The notes below the pieces were generated by a model that saw only the letters and a program-made list of their open reading frames with translations, did not search any database and was not told the origin of the DNA. A stretch of DNA of 64,000 nucleotides from Rotaria macrura (taxonomy: Eukaryota > Rotifera > Eurotatoria > Philodinida > Philodinidae). The position numbers and the translations under genes are program-made. Shown here piece after piece: positions 36,336 to 49,674 of the stretch. How positions within the stretch are numbered: position 1 is the stretch's first letter; each line of letters begins with the position of its first letter. The DNA lies in contig OENT01000647.1 of NCBI GenBank assembly GCA_900239685.1, positions 1 through 64,000 on the forward strand. The letters run 5' to 3'.

Positions 36336-38283
36336 TGTAAGACATAGTTTTTATATACAGTATGAATAAATCCGATCATGCAACCGTATTTTAACATAGC
36401 TGAATGGAGTTCGTCAAATAGATCATGTAAACTGTTTTATAATATTTCATTTTCGAATTGATGTTCGCTTGAAATATGAATAAACATCGTCAAAAGTTGA
36501 ACATTTTATAAGATCACGTTTATTGAACACAATGGTGATAAATCATTCCTACTTATTCATTCGGATTCATACAAAAAAAAGACATCACGAGTAGAACTGT
36601 CAGTGTTTATAGATATTTTACTTTTCATATTCACATCAACAAACTTGACTAGATCTATCAGTCAATACATAATAAGAAGTATTTCAGTTAAAATAGAAGA
36701 AATATTGATTTTTTGAAGACTTCGTTTCTTAATCAAGAAAATCTATTCTTTTAACATAGTCAACTAAAATTAATCGAATGACACACGTATATCAATATTA
36801 ATAATAGAACTGCATTACTTAGCATATGTTCTACAAAAAATAAATATTTTCAATCGAAATTCAAATCATTGAGTGCCACGTGTAGAAATCGAACAAAGAC
36901 ACAGCTGCCGTTGCATACAATCGAGTTATGGTAAATAATATTTTTCAACAAACCACATGCTAATCGATACTGTTCGTTATTCATCTTACAGGTTTGTTTG
37001 CGAATGTATGTACCGGTAGAATGAAGCATGTGTATATAGTTAGATATACATGAATAGGAATCATGTGTACTACATTTATAGATACTACTTACATTAGAAG
37101 ATATATCATGGGCATTCTACTGAATTGAATATATTGTTCAAATATATTTTATTATAATGGCAATCCATTAGATCTTCAAACAAATTTTCCTCTATTAAAT
37201 TATGGTTTTTTCTCTGTATGTCTTTTCGATCATGAGACAATCGAATGACTGCTCAGATTCCAATAATGAACAATCACAAACATGATACCTCTTTTGATTG
37301 GTATGGTAACAGTTTTCTTCATGTATGAATCAATCGAACAGTTTACTCTTCTGTTAGCATTACAAGTGATAACATTGATTGGAATGAATTTTTACTACTC
37401 AGTTCTTGTTAATCGAAGAGGATTCAAGTACTAATATATGTGAATTTGTTTTATAATACACATCGTCAAGACCGAAGAAAATATCTATTGAACAGTATTC
37501 TACTAATTAGACATTTTGAATTCAATATACGAATATTAAATAAAAGCTTTATGTTTAAAAAACGATTGGCATGATAAAGATTTGTCGCACAACGATACAA
37601 ACCCATAAGGACATTCACGGAATTGATTTCAATCAGTGTTTAACCATTTGAGTCCCGCCAACGCATACATACATCCTTATTTTCTGTCTGTCAATTACAA
37701 AAGCATTCGCTGATTATTTTGTTAAAAGAATTTTTTCAATTTCATTGACAAAAAATGATAATACGGTCAAAATATGAAAAGCTTTGACACAACTCTGTCG
37801 ACTAGAGCTAAGATGTTTTTCTGTATTTTAACCGTTGTATTGTTATGTATTGATGATATTGAAAAGTTCTGTTTTTATCAAAATGATCAGCAAAGAGAGC
37901 TCTGGGTATAAGAAAAATTTTCTAAGAACTCTTTGTTGTTGTAATTGACCCACCATGAAGTTGCTCATGAACATACTGTAAGATATTCAAAAAGTCTGAA
38001 AAAATTCCTTAATTTGAACTGTATCCCTCTGGAAGAACATATTTAGACATCCCTGTATTTTTTTAAAAAAGAGTCAGAACTCAAAGAATGAATCATTCTA
38101 CATATGATTGATCAAATGTTTCATGTAGAAGAGTCTAATCAACGAGAAAATTATCTAGAAATCTTTGATTTGTATTGATGCAACACTATCGTACATATAT
38201 CTTAGTAAAAACTAATGTTATCGATAGTAATAGCATGACTACTGTGATAGATTCATCAAGTTTAAAAGTTTCACAGTTTCACA

Positions 38284-38597
38284 GATATATATATATATAT
38301 ATATCAGTCTTATACTCATACAATTTAAAAACATGTCAATGGTAAGATGATGTTACTTTACTCGGATTAGGAAATAAAAACTAAATGAACAACGAAATAT
38401 TTATTCTTTCAAATCTCTACTCTTCATGTTTATTTATGACAGTATCTGTTTTGTGATCTCGCACATTTTTAACAAATTTTTATTTTTAAAATGAAAATAA
38501 TTGATTTGAACAAAAGTTTTTAATATGTGCGATTATTTTTAACTCAAATCAACTGTTATGTCAACTGTGACACATACATATATATATATATGCATCA

Positions 38598-38623
<26 letters not shown>
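38284..38623. repeat. Cluster of TA/AT microsatellites
   Basis: Three TA tracts of about 16-25 bp lie at about 38284-38304, 38576-38591 and 38599-38623, between the foldback element and the end of CCDC39. Confidence 0.85.
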
Positions 38624-38629
<6 letters not shown>

Positions 38630-38720
38630 TTCTTTGTCAAGCAAATCAAAATCATCTAATTATATATTAAAAAAGATAAATGTATACAATCATGCTGATG
38701 TATATTTAGAAGAAAAAAAA

Positions 38721-41700
38721 TTAGTGCACTACTCTTTTCGCTGATGATGTCGACGATGAACTAGCTGTTGACGAACCACGTGACGAAGCTCTTTGTTGCC
38801 GAGGTGCAGTTCGACTTGGTGGTCTTGAACCATCTGTTTATGGAATAAAAATAATATGATTGTCGATTGATAATAGAATTTATCATTAACTTCTTACCTA
38901 GACCGAGTTGTACAGATGCAATAGGAACTGCTTGTCGCGATGTTGATGTACGTGATGGTTGAGAAGTTGAACTGCGTGTTGAGCTCGATCGTACACTTGA
39001 TGGTGTACTTGCTATACTTGATAGATCATCCAAATGAGACTAGCAAAAAAATAATAATTGAAATATGAAATTTTCTTGTTCTTTTTCTGCCTAAAGAAAT
39101 TTTACTTGTTCTTTAAGCATATTATAACAATGTTTAGCATCGGGATCAACGGAAACAGTTTGATCAATAAGTACATCAAGTTTTTTATTGAATTCTTTTA
39201 AAAGTCGTAGTTCAAAATCATGCTCTTCGATTAATGGTTGTGCTTGGGCACGAGCAGTTCGTGCTGCTTTTTTATTTGTAGTGATCTAAATAGAAAAGAA
39301 AAAGAAATCCATTCTACTTCTTAGAATAAGTCTATTTTTTTATTCATACACTTTTATCAGCACGAGCTATTTTTCCATCCATATCTTTAACATCGTGTTC
39401 TAATTTTCCTACTTGTTGCCGTTTTTCTTGATTTAAACCTTCCACAGCTGTTTGATCATTAATTAATTCTTCATAGGCACGCTCAGTACGCTAAACACGA
39501 ATGAATACCAATACAATATGATTCCAAATCGAAAGATGATTGCAGTTCAATATTTTTTGTCACTGAAGATAACTCTAACAGAAGTCGATTCGAATCGAAT
39601 ACGACTTGACTATGAATAATTCAATATGTTACAAAAGAGTTCAAATAAAAACGAATCCATATTTGTAGTTTTATTTTCTTATTTCGAATCAAACAATAAA
39701 GTTCGATATTTTCACGAGGGAATATTTTTTATTGAGCAAAAAATTTCAGCATATTCGTAGAACTCAATTCTTGAGTTGACTCTTTGCATAGAAATTTAAT
39801 TATTAGGTTCTTTGGTGAAATCCATAATAATGGATGGAAAATCCATTAGTTTAATTAAAACTCAGTCATGGGTACAAATACAGTAGCGGAAAAAAGTTTC
39901 CACCTACCCAGATTTCAGCTACTACAAACATTGGAGGTCTGAAAATTTATGTGTATATAATGCATCAAGAATATAGATCAGAGTCATGAGTTTACTTCGA
40001 TTAATCAAATGCAACCAGAACCATAATGAACAGAACCGTTTTTTCTGCACGGTTTTGAACTTAAAAAACTGGCAATGAAATTTCGCGATGGTTTTTATCA
40101 AATAAATGATTAATTCTTGATATTTTACTATATAACTGAAGCATGTTGTAAAGTCTTTCTTCACTGTAAGATTGCTGCCTATGGAGATATTTGATTCCTT
40201 AGCGCCAATACGACTATGCATGGCGCATTATTTCTCTTCGTGAGACTTGAAGACAATAATGTTCAGCTACAAGCAAGACTTCTGTAAAATATGTTGAGTT
40301 AGTTTTTGTTGAAGAATTACTCAGTTATGCTCTAAAAAATGTAACAGGTAGACAAGTGTAGTAAGGATTCATGGGCTTCGGTAAAATTGATAGCATAGAT
40401 ATCTGGAGTCTAACCATGAATAATGAGGAATCAACTGGACCATGAATCTTTTTCTTTTCCGAAATATATATTTCAAATAAAACATAAATGCTATCCGTTA
40501 CCAACCGTCATAATTTTTGTTGTATGTTAGCAATCGGAACAAGCTTATGGTTTTGATCTACACCGTTGGTGAATTATATGCGTACAAGTTTTCAGATGCC
40601 TAGCGTTTGTGGTAGCTGAAATCTTGATGGACGAAGACTTTTTTCCGTTACTGTACTTTTCAATTTCATTTGAATCCTACTCAGATTTCCTCACGGACTT
40701 AACATGAGTTCAAAATGTATATATTCGTTTGTTTAGTTGACTAAGCATTTGTACGATATTCAATGAATGGCAATTATTCAGAGGGATAGTATGATTTGGT
40801 TCTATCGAGATAGAATATTACTTTTAAATCACTTTTCATATCTTCAGTTTTTCTTCGTTTTGTTCGAACTTTATCGATAAGATGACGTGATTGTTCTTCT
40901 AATTCTTCAAGTCGACTTAATTCATCACCTAAGTTTGAAATAAACGAAAATTAGAAAAAGAAATTCAGAAACAAAAAAAAACCTATGTTTACTTGAATCA
41001 GGTAATTTTTTGAATGATTGTTTTGTTTGATTATTTCCACTATTTATAATACGAAGTGTATTTTGTAAAGCTAATAGTTCTTGTTCAGCTTTTCGATTTT
41101 TCGCATCAAGTTCATCGCCTTCTCGTTGTAATTCTTCTTTTTCTTGTGCAGCCTGAAAAGAAAAAATCGAATCATTGTCAACAAAACTTGTTTTTATTCA
41201 TTACCTTGATCACATAATAAGTTTGTGATGTTTCTTCTTCGCTTGAACCTTCCGGTGGTGCCATTGAAATATTAACAATTTCATAACTAAAGAAAATTCA
41301 ACAAGAAAGACCACATAGAATATGAAAAAAAAAGGAAAAGAGAATATTGGATAATTGAATAAGAACCGTTTTTTTAATTTCTCGATTCTAGTAATACGAT
41401 CGTGTAGTTGAGCCGATATTTCATTAGTTTTTCCTTCTTCGTCACGTATTTGTTGACGAAGTGTTGATTGATGAATAGATATTTCACTGCGACGCTCTTT
41501 GATGGCCTAGACAAAGTTCATCGATAAACGAGAACATGAGATAGAATCAATCAATCGATCAATCATTCATTTTATTTACTGTTTGAAGTTGTAATCGACG
41601 TGTTTCGAGATTCATAACATTGTCGGCTTTGGAATTAAGTAAAGAACGAAGACGTTTTAATTCGATACGCATTAAATGTTCTTCGACAAGTAAATTCTAA

Positions 41701-44700
41701 AATATAAACAAGTTAACACATGTGATCGTATTTCACGAAAGCAAAAGTTCAAGTATACCTCTTTGTCATCAGTTAATTTTCTAATTAATCTCTGCGCATT
41801 ATCAGCATGGAGTTCAAGTTCTTCAATTTTATTTTTTTCAATTTCTTTATCGTCACGTATGTCTTTAAGATTTTTGACTAAACGTCGTTTCTCTTCTTCT
41901 ATTTGTTTTGTTTGAGTAGTTAACATGGTCTGATCGTCACGTTTTCGTTGTAGTTCAGCCTGTAATTCACTGATTTTCCGTTCAAGTATGGCTTGTTCTT
42001 CTGTACTTTTTTCACCTTGCATTCGATTAATACGACGTTCCAGAGATTGAATTTCGAAATCCTTGAAAATGAAATATATGTTTTTTTGAATTTTATTGTA
42101 AAATAGTTATACATTGATAGGCATCATACCTGATGATAAAGAACTTCTTGTTGTTTTAACGCTTCGTGATCTAGTTTATTTGTTTTTGCTTCTAAATTAT
42201 TCATCGTAACAAGTGAACCGTTAATGTCAGCCTCTAGATTTTTTTCTCTAGCTTTATAATCAAATATTTCTTGTGTAATTTTGTACATTCGCTCCGATAA
42301 TAATTTTAATTCACTATTGAGTTTCATTTCACGATCTTGTTCATCCGAATATAATTTATCCATTTTATTAGCTTTTTCTTCAGCTGTATATTTAGTATCT
42401 AATATTTCACGTTTTTTATCAATTAAATCACGTTTGCGTGCAACAACATCGTCAAGATATTGCCGACGACTATTTAATTGTTTTTTCATTTGACCGAGAA
42501 GTGCATATGCAGTTTCTTTATCTTTTTCCGTCCGTTTAACAACACGTCTTAGACCAGATAACTAGAGAAAAACATAATAAGTATTTTATTTATTTTTTTC
42601 TTATTCCATCAATGTAATCTCGTTCCATACTTCATTTTCATATAATAAACGATTCTTTTCGGCATCTTCGTATTGTGTTCGTAATTTAGCTGCTTGTCTT
42701 TCAGCCATGGACATTTGTAATTGTCGTTCATTATTATTTCTTTGTTCATTGTCATAAAATTCACGTTTTTCAATTATTTGTTCTTCAACAGATCGTGCTT
42801 CAGCTTTGATTTTAACCAATTGCTATATAAAACATCAGAATTATTATTATATTTCTATCAATTAATAATCGATATTCAACTTACGGCAGCTAACAAGTCA
42901 ATATCACGATCTCGTTGATGCCTGTAAGCAAAGGATTGATCAGTGGTATTATTAAATTATGTTAGGACAGTAATATTGAGCCGATGCCTACGTTGAGTAA
43001 CTCAATGCAATGAAATCTGATCACGACTATTTTCTCACAGAAAAAAAAACCGTTTGTTCTGATAATTTTTATTGAAAACTTTTGGAAAAAAGAAATTCAA
43101 ATTTTTTTTTTAATTTCTAGAATATGTTGTGTTGGTTATTTTTTTATGTATGACGAGTAGTGCGAAATGATAGAAAAATTCTTTTATCATGAGATTCAGT
43201 ATGTTATTCTACCATCAAGAGATGTTAATTTTCATATACTTAGATCGATGAATAAGTCACGGTATCAAAGAGATTTCAGTACTTTATGTTTGCTAGTAGT
43301 CTACAAAATTCAGTTAAATCTAGCAAAAATCTTCTTATCATTATTCTTTATATTAATGAATGAACGAGAATGAATAAAAGTAGAAATAATTTGCACTATT
43401 AGTTTTTATATTTCAGTCATAAAATACTGTATGCGAATATCGATTACATGCTTCAATCATAGAAAAACATGCATCGTTCCCTGTTTTTTTCTTTCAGTGT
43501 AAAACATAAGTGATACTTCAACAATAATTTGCTGCCTGAGAGTTAACGCGTTCGAAGTTTTTTTTTCTTAAGACTTAGAGTTTGGTCTTGAATTGCGCAA
43601 AGATGACGACGCTTTTTAATATAAAGTCTCAGAAGTGTGAAAAGAACCTGAAACTGTATCAATTGAAGTGAAATGATTTGGAAGTGGTCTCAATGTAGTA
43701 CGACTACAAAACTGAGTTCATGTTAGATTGGAACTAAATCCCAAATCTATTCAAGGTTTTTTACACGCCTACTTAAGACTCTAATTTTATATCATCAATT
43801 ATAATCTACAAATCGTTTTAAACATTTCCTATCCATTAAATTGTGCTGCATGGTAGCATGTTTTCAATAATCTCGTTCTACGCTTTAATGAAATTAACTT
43901 GTTAGAATTCATCGAATTTTCGAGCCTTACATTTGTTCTATGATTTCTTCCCATCGTTTGATAAGATCTTGTCGATGACGATGAGCATGTCGAAAATTAC
44001 TTGCTGTTTTATCAAGTTCAACCTAACGAATAAAAACGAAATGAAAGATGATGCTTAATAATTGTAAAACTATTCTTTACTTGAAGACTGGTCGTGTCCA
44101 TTATTTCACCTTCCACAGAACGCTTCTTTTTATGTGCTTCTTCTGTCATGCGTTCGATTTTGAACATGAGTTCCTTTTTAAATAAGAAATAATATATTTT
44201 TGTATGTTGAAAAACTATACGAAGAACTTCAATTTCTAGAATACTTTAACTTTCGCTTCATCTTGTCTAGTATATTTCATCAATGCCATCACATCTTCAT
44301 CCTTCTGGGCTGATTCTTCAAGCCATGCTTCTAATGCTTGTTGATCCCATTTCATTTGTGCTTTCATTTCATCAAATAATTGATTTGCACGAAATACTTC
44401 GTCCTAAATTTAACTACTAGTAGAATCTTAATTCAGATGAAACATTGAGACTTACTGCTAGAGTACTTTTACGATCTTTTATATTTGTTACTTCATTTTC
44501 AAGTCGTAATATATCCTGTTTCAGACGACCTATTTCACGTTCATTGAGCATTGTCATGTGTTCTTCAGTTTCAACTTCATGTTTACGTGCATTAAATAAT
44601 TTCTAAATTGAAAAATATGTATCGTTTTTCTGTAACTGTACAAAAAACAACTCCCTTATATCACACCTGTGTTGTTCCTAATTCATCTTGAACGTTTTTA

Positions 44701-44946
44701 AGATGATCTTCAAGCATTTGCACTTTAGTAAGATTATCATCCAGATCATTTTGTGTTGTTTGAAAACGTCGTTGTTTTGTATCGATCTATAATTAAGATT
44801 AAATCAACCATATCATCACACAAGATTTTTTCATAGTCGACATTGATTACCTTTAACTCTAGATTTCGATTCTCAGCATTGGGAATACGTGGTGCAAGTG
44901 TTGTACCAAGTCCACTGAATTCTTCTAATTCGAAATCCGAACTCAT
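38721..44946 (-). CDS. CCDC39: Coiled-coil domain-containing protein 39 (axonemal 96-nm ruler)
   Basis: Nineteen exons: 44946-44851, 44786-44667, 44602-44456, 44403-44245, 44173-44081, 44022-43931, 42921-42885, 42822-42631, 42561-42130, 42061-41759, 41696-41580, 41506-41367, 41286-41205, 41152-40993, 40928-40822, 39490-39350, 39285-39106, 39039-38898, 38833-38721. The CDS is 2853 nt, 950 residues, close to the vertebrate length of about 941. Orthology rests on [49 protein letters not shown], the [12 protein letters not shown] block, [20 protein letters not shown] and a Ser/Thr/Arg-rich tail. CCDC39 pairs with CCDC40 to form the ruler that sets the 96-nm repeat of motile cilia and docks inner arms and the dynein regulatory complex. 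The protein is nearly all coiled coil. Introns are mostly 45-70 nt, but introns 6 and 15 exceed 1 kb. Its start faces the TRIM-NHL gene 249 bp away. Confidence 0.95.
39881..40653. mobile_element. Tc1/mariner-type element in CCDC39 intron 15
   Basis: The left end CAGTAGCGGAAAAAAGTTT and the inverted right end CAGTAACGGAAAAAAGTCT form terminal repeats that continue into a second matched block (CAGATTTCAGCTACTACAAAC against AAGATTTCAGCTACCACAAAC). TA lies on both sides (39879-39880 and 40654-40655). CAGT ends with a TA target duplication are typical of IS630-Tc1-mariner. The 773-bp interior has no intact transposase; a 99-codon minus-strand open frame (40221-39922) has no DDE/D motif I can see. 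It is a deleted, non-autonomous copy, tolerated within an intron. Confidence 0.82.
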
Positions 44947-45195
44947 CGTTCTTTTTTTTTTCTTTTACTTTATCGAACAGTTAAGATTCTTGTCTTGTTC
45001 GTTTGCGTATCGAAGTGAAACAGAAAAACAAAAAGATTGAAGTCAACATGAAGAAATTCATCGTCATGGTAAACTCTTCTTTCTCCATTGAATACAATGT
45101 CATTGGTTTGAACTAGCCAATTGAAGAAACGTAATGAATCATTGGCATTCATCTTTGTTCCATTTCTAAGAACATTGATTCTATTCGATTGATTT
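44947..45195. promoter_or_regulatory. Putative bidirectional promoter between CCDC39 and the TRIM-NHL gene
   Basis: Only 249 bp separate the two divergent start codons, so both 5' UTRs and core promoters must fit here or overlap. Three CCAAT boxes cluster on the TRIM-NHL side: ATTGG at 45102-45106, CCAAT at 45117-45121 and ATTGG at 45141-45145. Clustered CCAAT boxes are known NF-Y sites and common in bidirectional promoters. A long poly-pyrimidine tract lies next to the CCDC39 start. I see no convincing RFX X-box, which might have been expected for a cilium gene. Confidence 0.42.
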
Positions 45196-48100
45196 ATGGC
45201 AAGCAATCCAGAATTTCGACGTGTTGTTAATTATACGGATTTAGAAGCATTGTTGGAATGTATATTTTATGCTTTTATTTTTATACGATTGATTTTAGTA
45301 TATTTTTCATTCTTTCTCTAGGTCCTTTATGTCTCGATCGATTTGATCAACCACGTAAGTTTTATTTTTCTTGCCTCGTATTGATGTTTCTTTACTTGTT
45401 TCGATTCGAATGATGAGTTAGGTCTCATTCCATGTGGTCATACATATTGTACAAAATGTTTAAATGAATTATGTGCAGGTAGTGACACAATTACTTGTCC
45501 ACAATGTCGACAACAATATGATGTGCCTGCAGCTGGCATAAATTTATTTCCTCGCAATTTATCATATCAACAATTACTTGATATTAGAACAGAACAATTG
45601 GTTTCTACTAGACAATGCCAGGTAAGATGAAGCTGAAACTCGAAGTAATGTTACATCTGTCTGCATATGTAATGAGAAAAAGGATTGAAGTACATCTATC
45701 ACAACTATGAGACTAAGTCATGATTTCTTTTCACCATACTTCATCTTCCATTTAGGAATGATTCAGATGAATGGCAAATGAAATCATAAAAGAAATCTAT
45801 AAACTAATCAATTGAGACGGTTCAGATGATGTAAATCTCAGTGAGTTACGAGCAGAGTTCGAGCTCATGAGATATGTCTTTGTAGTCATTATATTTTCAG
45901 GGTATGTTACCAACTTGATTTAGTTGTGTTGTTCAGTAAAAATCTAATTTCTTTTTCTATGGACACTTTTACAACTAGTATTGTTGTGCAAAGTCAGCAT
46001 ATTTCTATGATGAAAATATTCATTATATTTCATTTATCTGAGTATCTCAATGTTTTCATTTCAAAATTAAAATAAATAGAAAGATTTTCAAAATCATCAA
46101 ATTCCCTATTCTGATTAAGATCTATCTCTTAAGAATGTTTTAAATTGCAGTTGAGTTGCTAGGTAGAATCACAGCACTGAATTAAGATATTCATCACAAA
46201 TAATTGAATCATATCATAAAAAAATAGAGAAAGTAAGCATCGCTTTCGAGAATTGCAATCTATTCAACTCTCAAGAATGAAACCACAGGTCTTAAAAGAA
46301 CGACGATGAAAAGTAGCATACCATTGAACAAACTCAATTATGCATGAGTGATGCTTGCGTAGACATTTTCGAAGTAAAATTAATCTCTAATCTAAAGTTT
46401 TTCACAGCACTTTGTCATACAAAAAACAAAGCAGCGAATATGAGATGATTTGGATGAAAAGTATAGAAATTCACCTTGTGATACAGCCTTGCCGATATTT
46501 CTGAATTTTCTATGTTATTCAGAATAAATCCGATGAAATTAATAGTCAATCGGAATGAAATTCTAAGGTCAAAAAAAATTTTTCCAGTAAAATTCTCTTT
46601 CGAAATTTCTCATCGCTTTTGAATGTTTTTTCCTGTAGTGAAAAATCAATGATATCTCTTTATCAAACGCTAGATTCAGTAATAAAACAAAGCGATTGTG
46701 TACTATGAATCATTTAGAAAATTTCATTTATCATCACATGAAGGAAAATCTTATTCTTAATTCTATACACAATGTTATTCCTGTTTTTTAGGTTTGTGGT
46801 AAAAAACACGCGTTTTCTGATTGTCTTCATTGTCATAAAGCCGTATGTCTTGATTGTAAAAAATTACATCGTGAAGAACTAGCAACAGTTACCAATGTTC
46901 TTCTTACTGATCTAGCCAAATCCAGTGATCTCTGCAAAGGTTTTCAATTTAATTCAATTGTTATTTTACATTGATATATGATTTCGATTGTAGATGCTCT
47001 TAATATGGAAGTAACAACATTTCTAACGCATTGTGACACAGTTAAAAAGCAAATATCAATGTACGCTAAAGAATTAATTGATTCTGTAAAACAACAAGAA
47101 AAAGAACTTAAAGCTGATTTAAACAAAATGATTGCTCAACAATTGGAGTATATATTTGTTTAAAACAAAACAATTGTTTATGATGTAGTTTTTTTCTTTA
47201 TTTTCTAAAGAACATCAAAAAAAGTGTTAACACAATTTGAAAGAAGTAAAGAAGAAATCGATCATTTCGTTCGATTATCTCAACAAAAGATTGAAAGGTA
47301 AATTGTCATCTGTAGACATTGGTTGGTTCATAATTATTTTTATGTATCGTTCGTTCTTTAGAGATGAATCTGTTCTTGATGAAAAATATATTGAAATTCA
47401 AAATGCTGCTACGAAACATTTAACAACTCTGCAGAATGTGGTTACCGGATTGAAGAATAAAAGAAAAGATGTAAATATCCGTTTGTTTTTCTATCATCAA
47501 TATATTTATGTAGATCAATATCTGAGTAGATTTCATTTACACCGATTCGTCGTCAACACGATCATTTTGGTGAATTAAGTTTAAAGTCACCAGGTTCTAC
47601 ATTAGATCAATATGGTTCATTACCACTGTCTATCAATGATAATAATAGTATACAACAAATAGTACTTCCACCAGGAGTTCGTCAAGTTGGGCAATGGGGA
47701 AATGGTGCACTTGAATTTTGGTGTCCTAGTGGTTTAGCCATAACTCGTAATGATGAACATCTTATTGTGGTTGATAGTTGGAATCATCGATTACAGGTGA
47801 GTTATTGAAGAGCGATTATAGACTAAAGAAAAATTCTCATAGCAAAGCAGACTGTCCTACGTGTAAATTATCATTTCACCTTAGGTTGGTTACATGGAAA
47901 GATTTCTATGAGATAAGACTCCAACACAATGGAGTTTCAATCGTAACAAACGTCTTTTCGTTGAGATAGCTCATTATCATATAAAATTTATGTGTCGAAA
48001 CGATATGTTTTGATTTCTCTACTAGTGTTTAGATCTATCGGCACCCTGACTATTAAATTGAAATTTGCTTATTTCACTGTTCAGTGAATGAATGGTGATC

Positions 48101-49674
48101 TAACGCTTGGGATATGCAGAGAAGAATCATTATCAGATTTTTCTAATTATAACAAATCCTTTTTTCTGGATATAATGTGACGGGTGAGCTGAAACCTCTA
48201 GTTATACGATACTACATTACACTTTTTCTCTTTCACTATGATATGTTCCAACAGTCTATAGTTGTATGTCGTACCAGCATCCATCTAAGTCGCTAGTAAG
48301 TAGTTCTATAGAAACTCTTTATTAGTAGAACATATTCTTAAACGAATATTAACATGAACATCCTATTTTTTAATGAAAACACGAAAGAAAAATGTAGTGT
48401 TAATATTATTCTCTCACTTTGAACGATTTACTTATAATTAGTTACTGATCTTATTTCTATAGCAAGGTTTCTGAAAATTTACACACGATCATTTTCTTTG
48501 TGAGATCGATTTCATAATAATTCCATTTTAAAAGTCGTACAACTATGATTTATCATCCTGAAATAATTATTCAAATGACATCGTATCAGTATGTCTCTGT
48601 TAAGAAAATCTACCGAATTTAATAGATAACTTATTGGACTTAGTTGAATCGAAGCTAGATGCTACGAATGACTAGTTTTAAAAAGTTAAATATGTATAAT
48701 TTTCTATTTTTTTCTAAGAACTACTCTAAGTAATTATTGGTATTTCAAATTACAACTAACGATTCTCTTTTGTAGATGTTAACAATCGACGGTCAACATA
48801 TGCGATCAACGACAGGTAGAAAAGGACGTGGATTCGAAGAACTTAATAATCCACGTGATGTTTGCATCACCAAAAGTAATCAATCGATAATAGTAACCGA
48901 TTCGGGTAATCATCGATTAGTTGTTTATGACATAAATGATTTTGAAGTTCAACGAATGATTGGTGGAAATGATTCGCAACCTAATTTACATTTTCCTTTT
49001 GGAATCTGCTGTGATGACGATGATTTATTATACGTATGTGATCGTGGAAACAATCGAATCGTGGTTATACGTTTCAACGATGGAGTACTAATTCGTCAAT
49101 GGGGACGAAAAGGAACTGAAAATGGGGAATTCGATGCGCCAGATTTTATTTGTTGCCGACAAAACATATTAGCTGTGTCAGATTTTAACAATCATCGCAT
49201 ACAAGTTTTCTCATTGGATGGACAATTTCTTTTTACTTTTGGAAAATTAGGAAGTGGTAATACAGGAGAATTTCGTTATCCGAGAGGAGTCGCCATTGAT
49301 GATGAGGGATTTTTTATGGTAAATGTTTTTCTTGTCGTAAGATTTATTTGATAATAATCATCTTTGTAAAAATGTTTGCTTTCAGGTAGCTGATTGGGTG
49401 AATAATCGTCTACAAGTAATATCAAAAAAAAAAAAACAAGAAACAAACCTTTCGTTTATCCTATAAAAATACGATATTTTCTTTTTCGTTTCAGTTGTTT
49501 ACGCCAAATGGAGAAGTTTCAGCAATAGTTAGCGATAAAAATTTCGAATCATCAAATGATGAACTTGCTCTTTTAAAAGTGGAATTTGATCGACCAATCG
49601 GTTTGACAGTTTCAAGTCAGGGTGTTGTTTTTGTTACTGAATGGGGTCGATCACACCGTATTATTATTTATTGA
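45196..49674 (+). CDS. RING/B-box/coiled-coil/NHL-repeat protein (TRIM-NHL type E3 ligase)
   Basis: Exons 45196-45259, 45322-45354, 45422-45621, 46792-46939, 46994-47147, 47211-47297, 47362-47470, 47530-47796, 48776-49318, 49386-49415, 49495-49674 give 1815 nt, 604 residues. A C3HC4 RING occupies residues 22-61 (C22, C25, C37, H39, C42, C45, C58, C61). A B-box-like zinc site follows (CGKKHAFSDCLHCHKAVC, then DCKKLH) from about residue 101. Coiled coil runs through about 150-260. From about residue 285 to the end are NHL repeats (DSWNHRLQ, DSGNHRLVVYD, DRGNNRIVVI, DFNNHRIQVF, DWVNNRLQ), forming a beta-propeller. The RING predicts ubiquitin ligase activity. The layout matches nhl-1, TRIM32 and TRIM2/3 relatives; no filamin domain is present. 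Introns 3 and 8 are about 1 kb; exon 10 is only 30 nt. Confidence 0.93.

Larger units (their letters stand above)
35072..38720. other. Gene-free region containing the foldback element and AT repeats
   Basis: Apart from the foldback element at 36053-36335 I see no gene. The open frame 35752-35961 has no domain. TA/AT microsatellites occur at about 38284-38304, 38576-38591 and 38599-38623, downstream of the CCDC39 stop codon. Confidence 0.55.

Noticed and set aside
42281..42918. Plus-strand open frames opposite CCDC39 exons
   Set aside because: Antisense shadows of conserved coiled-coil coding sequence.
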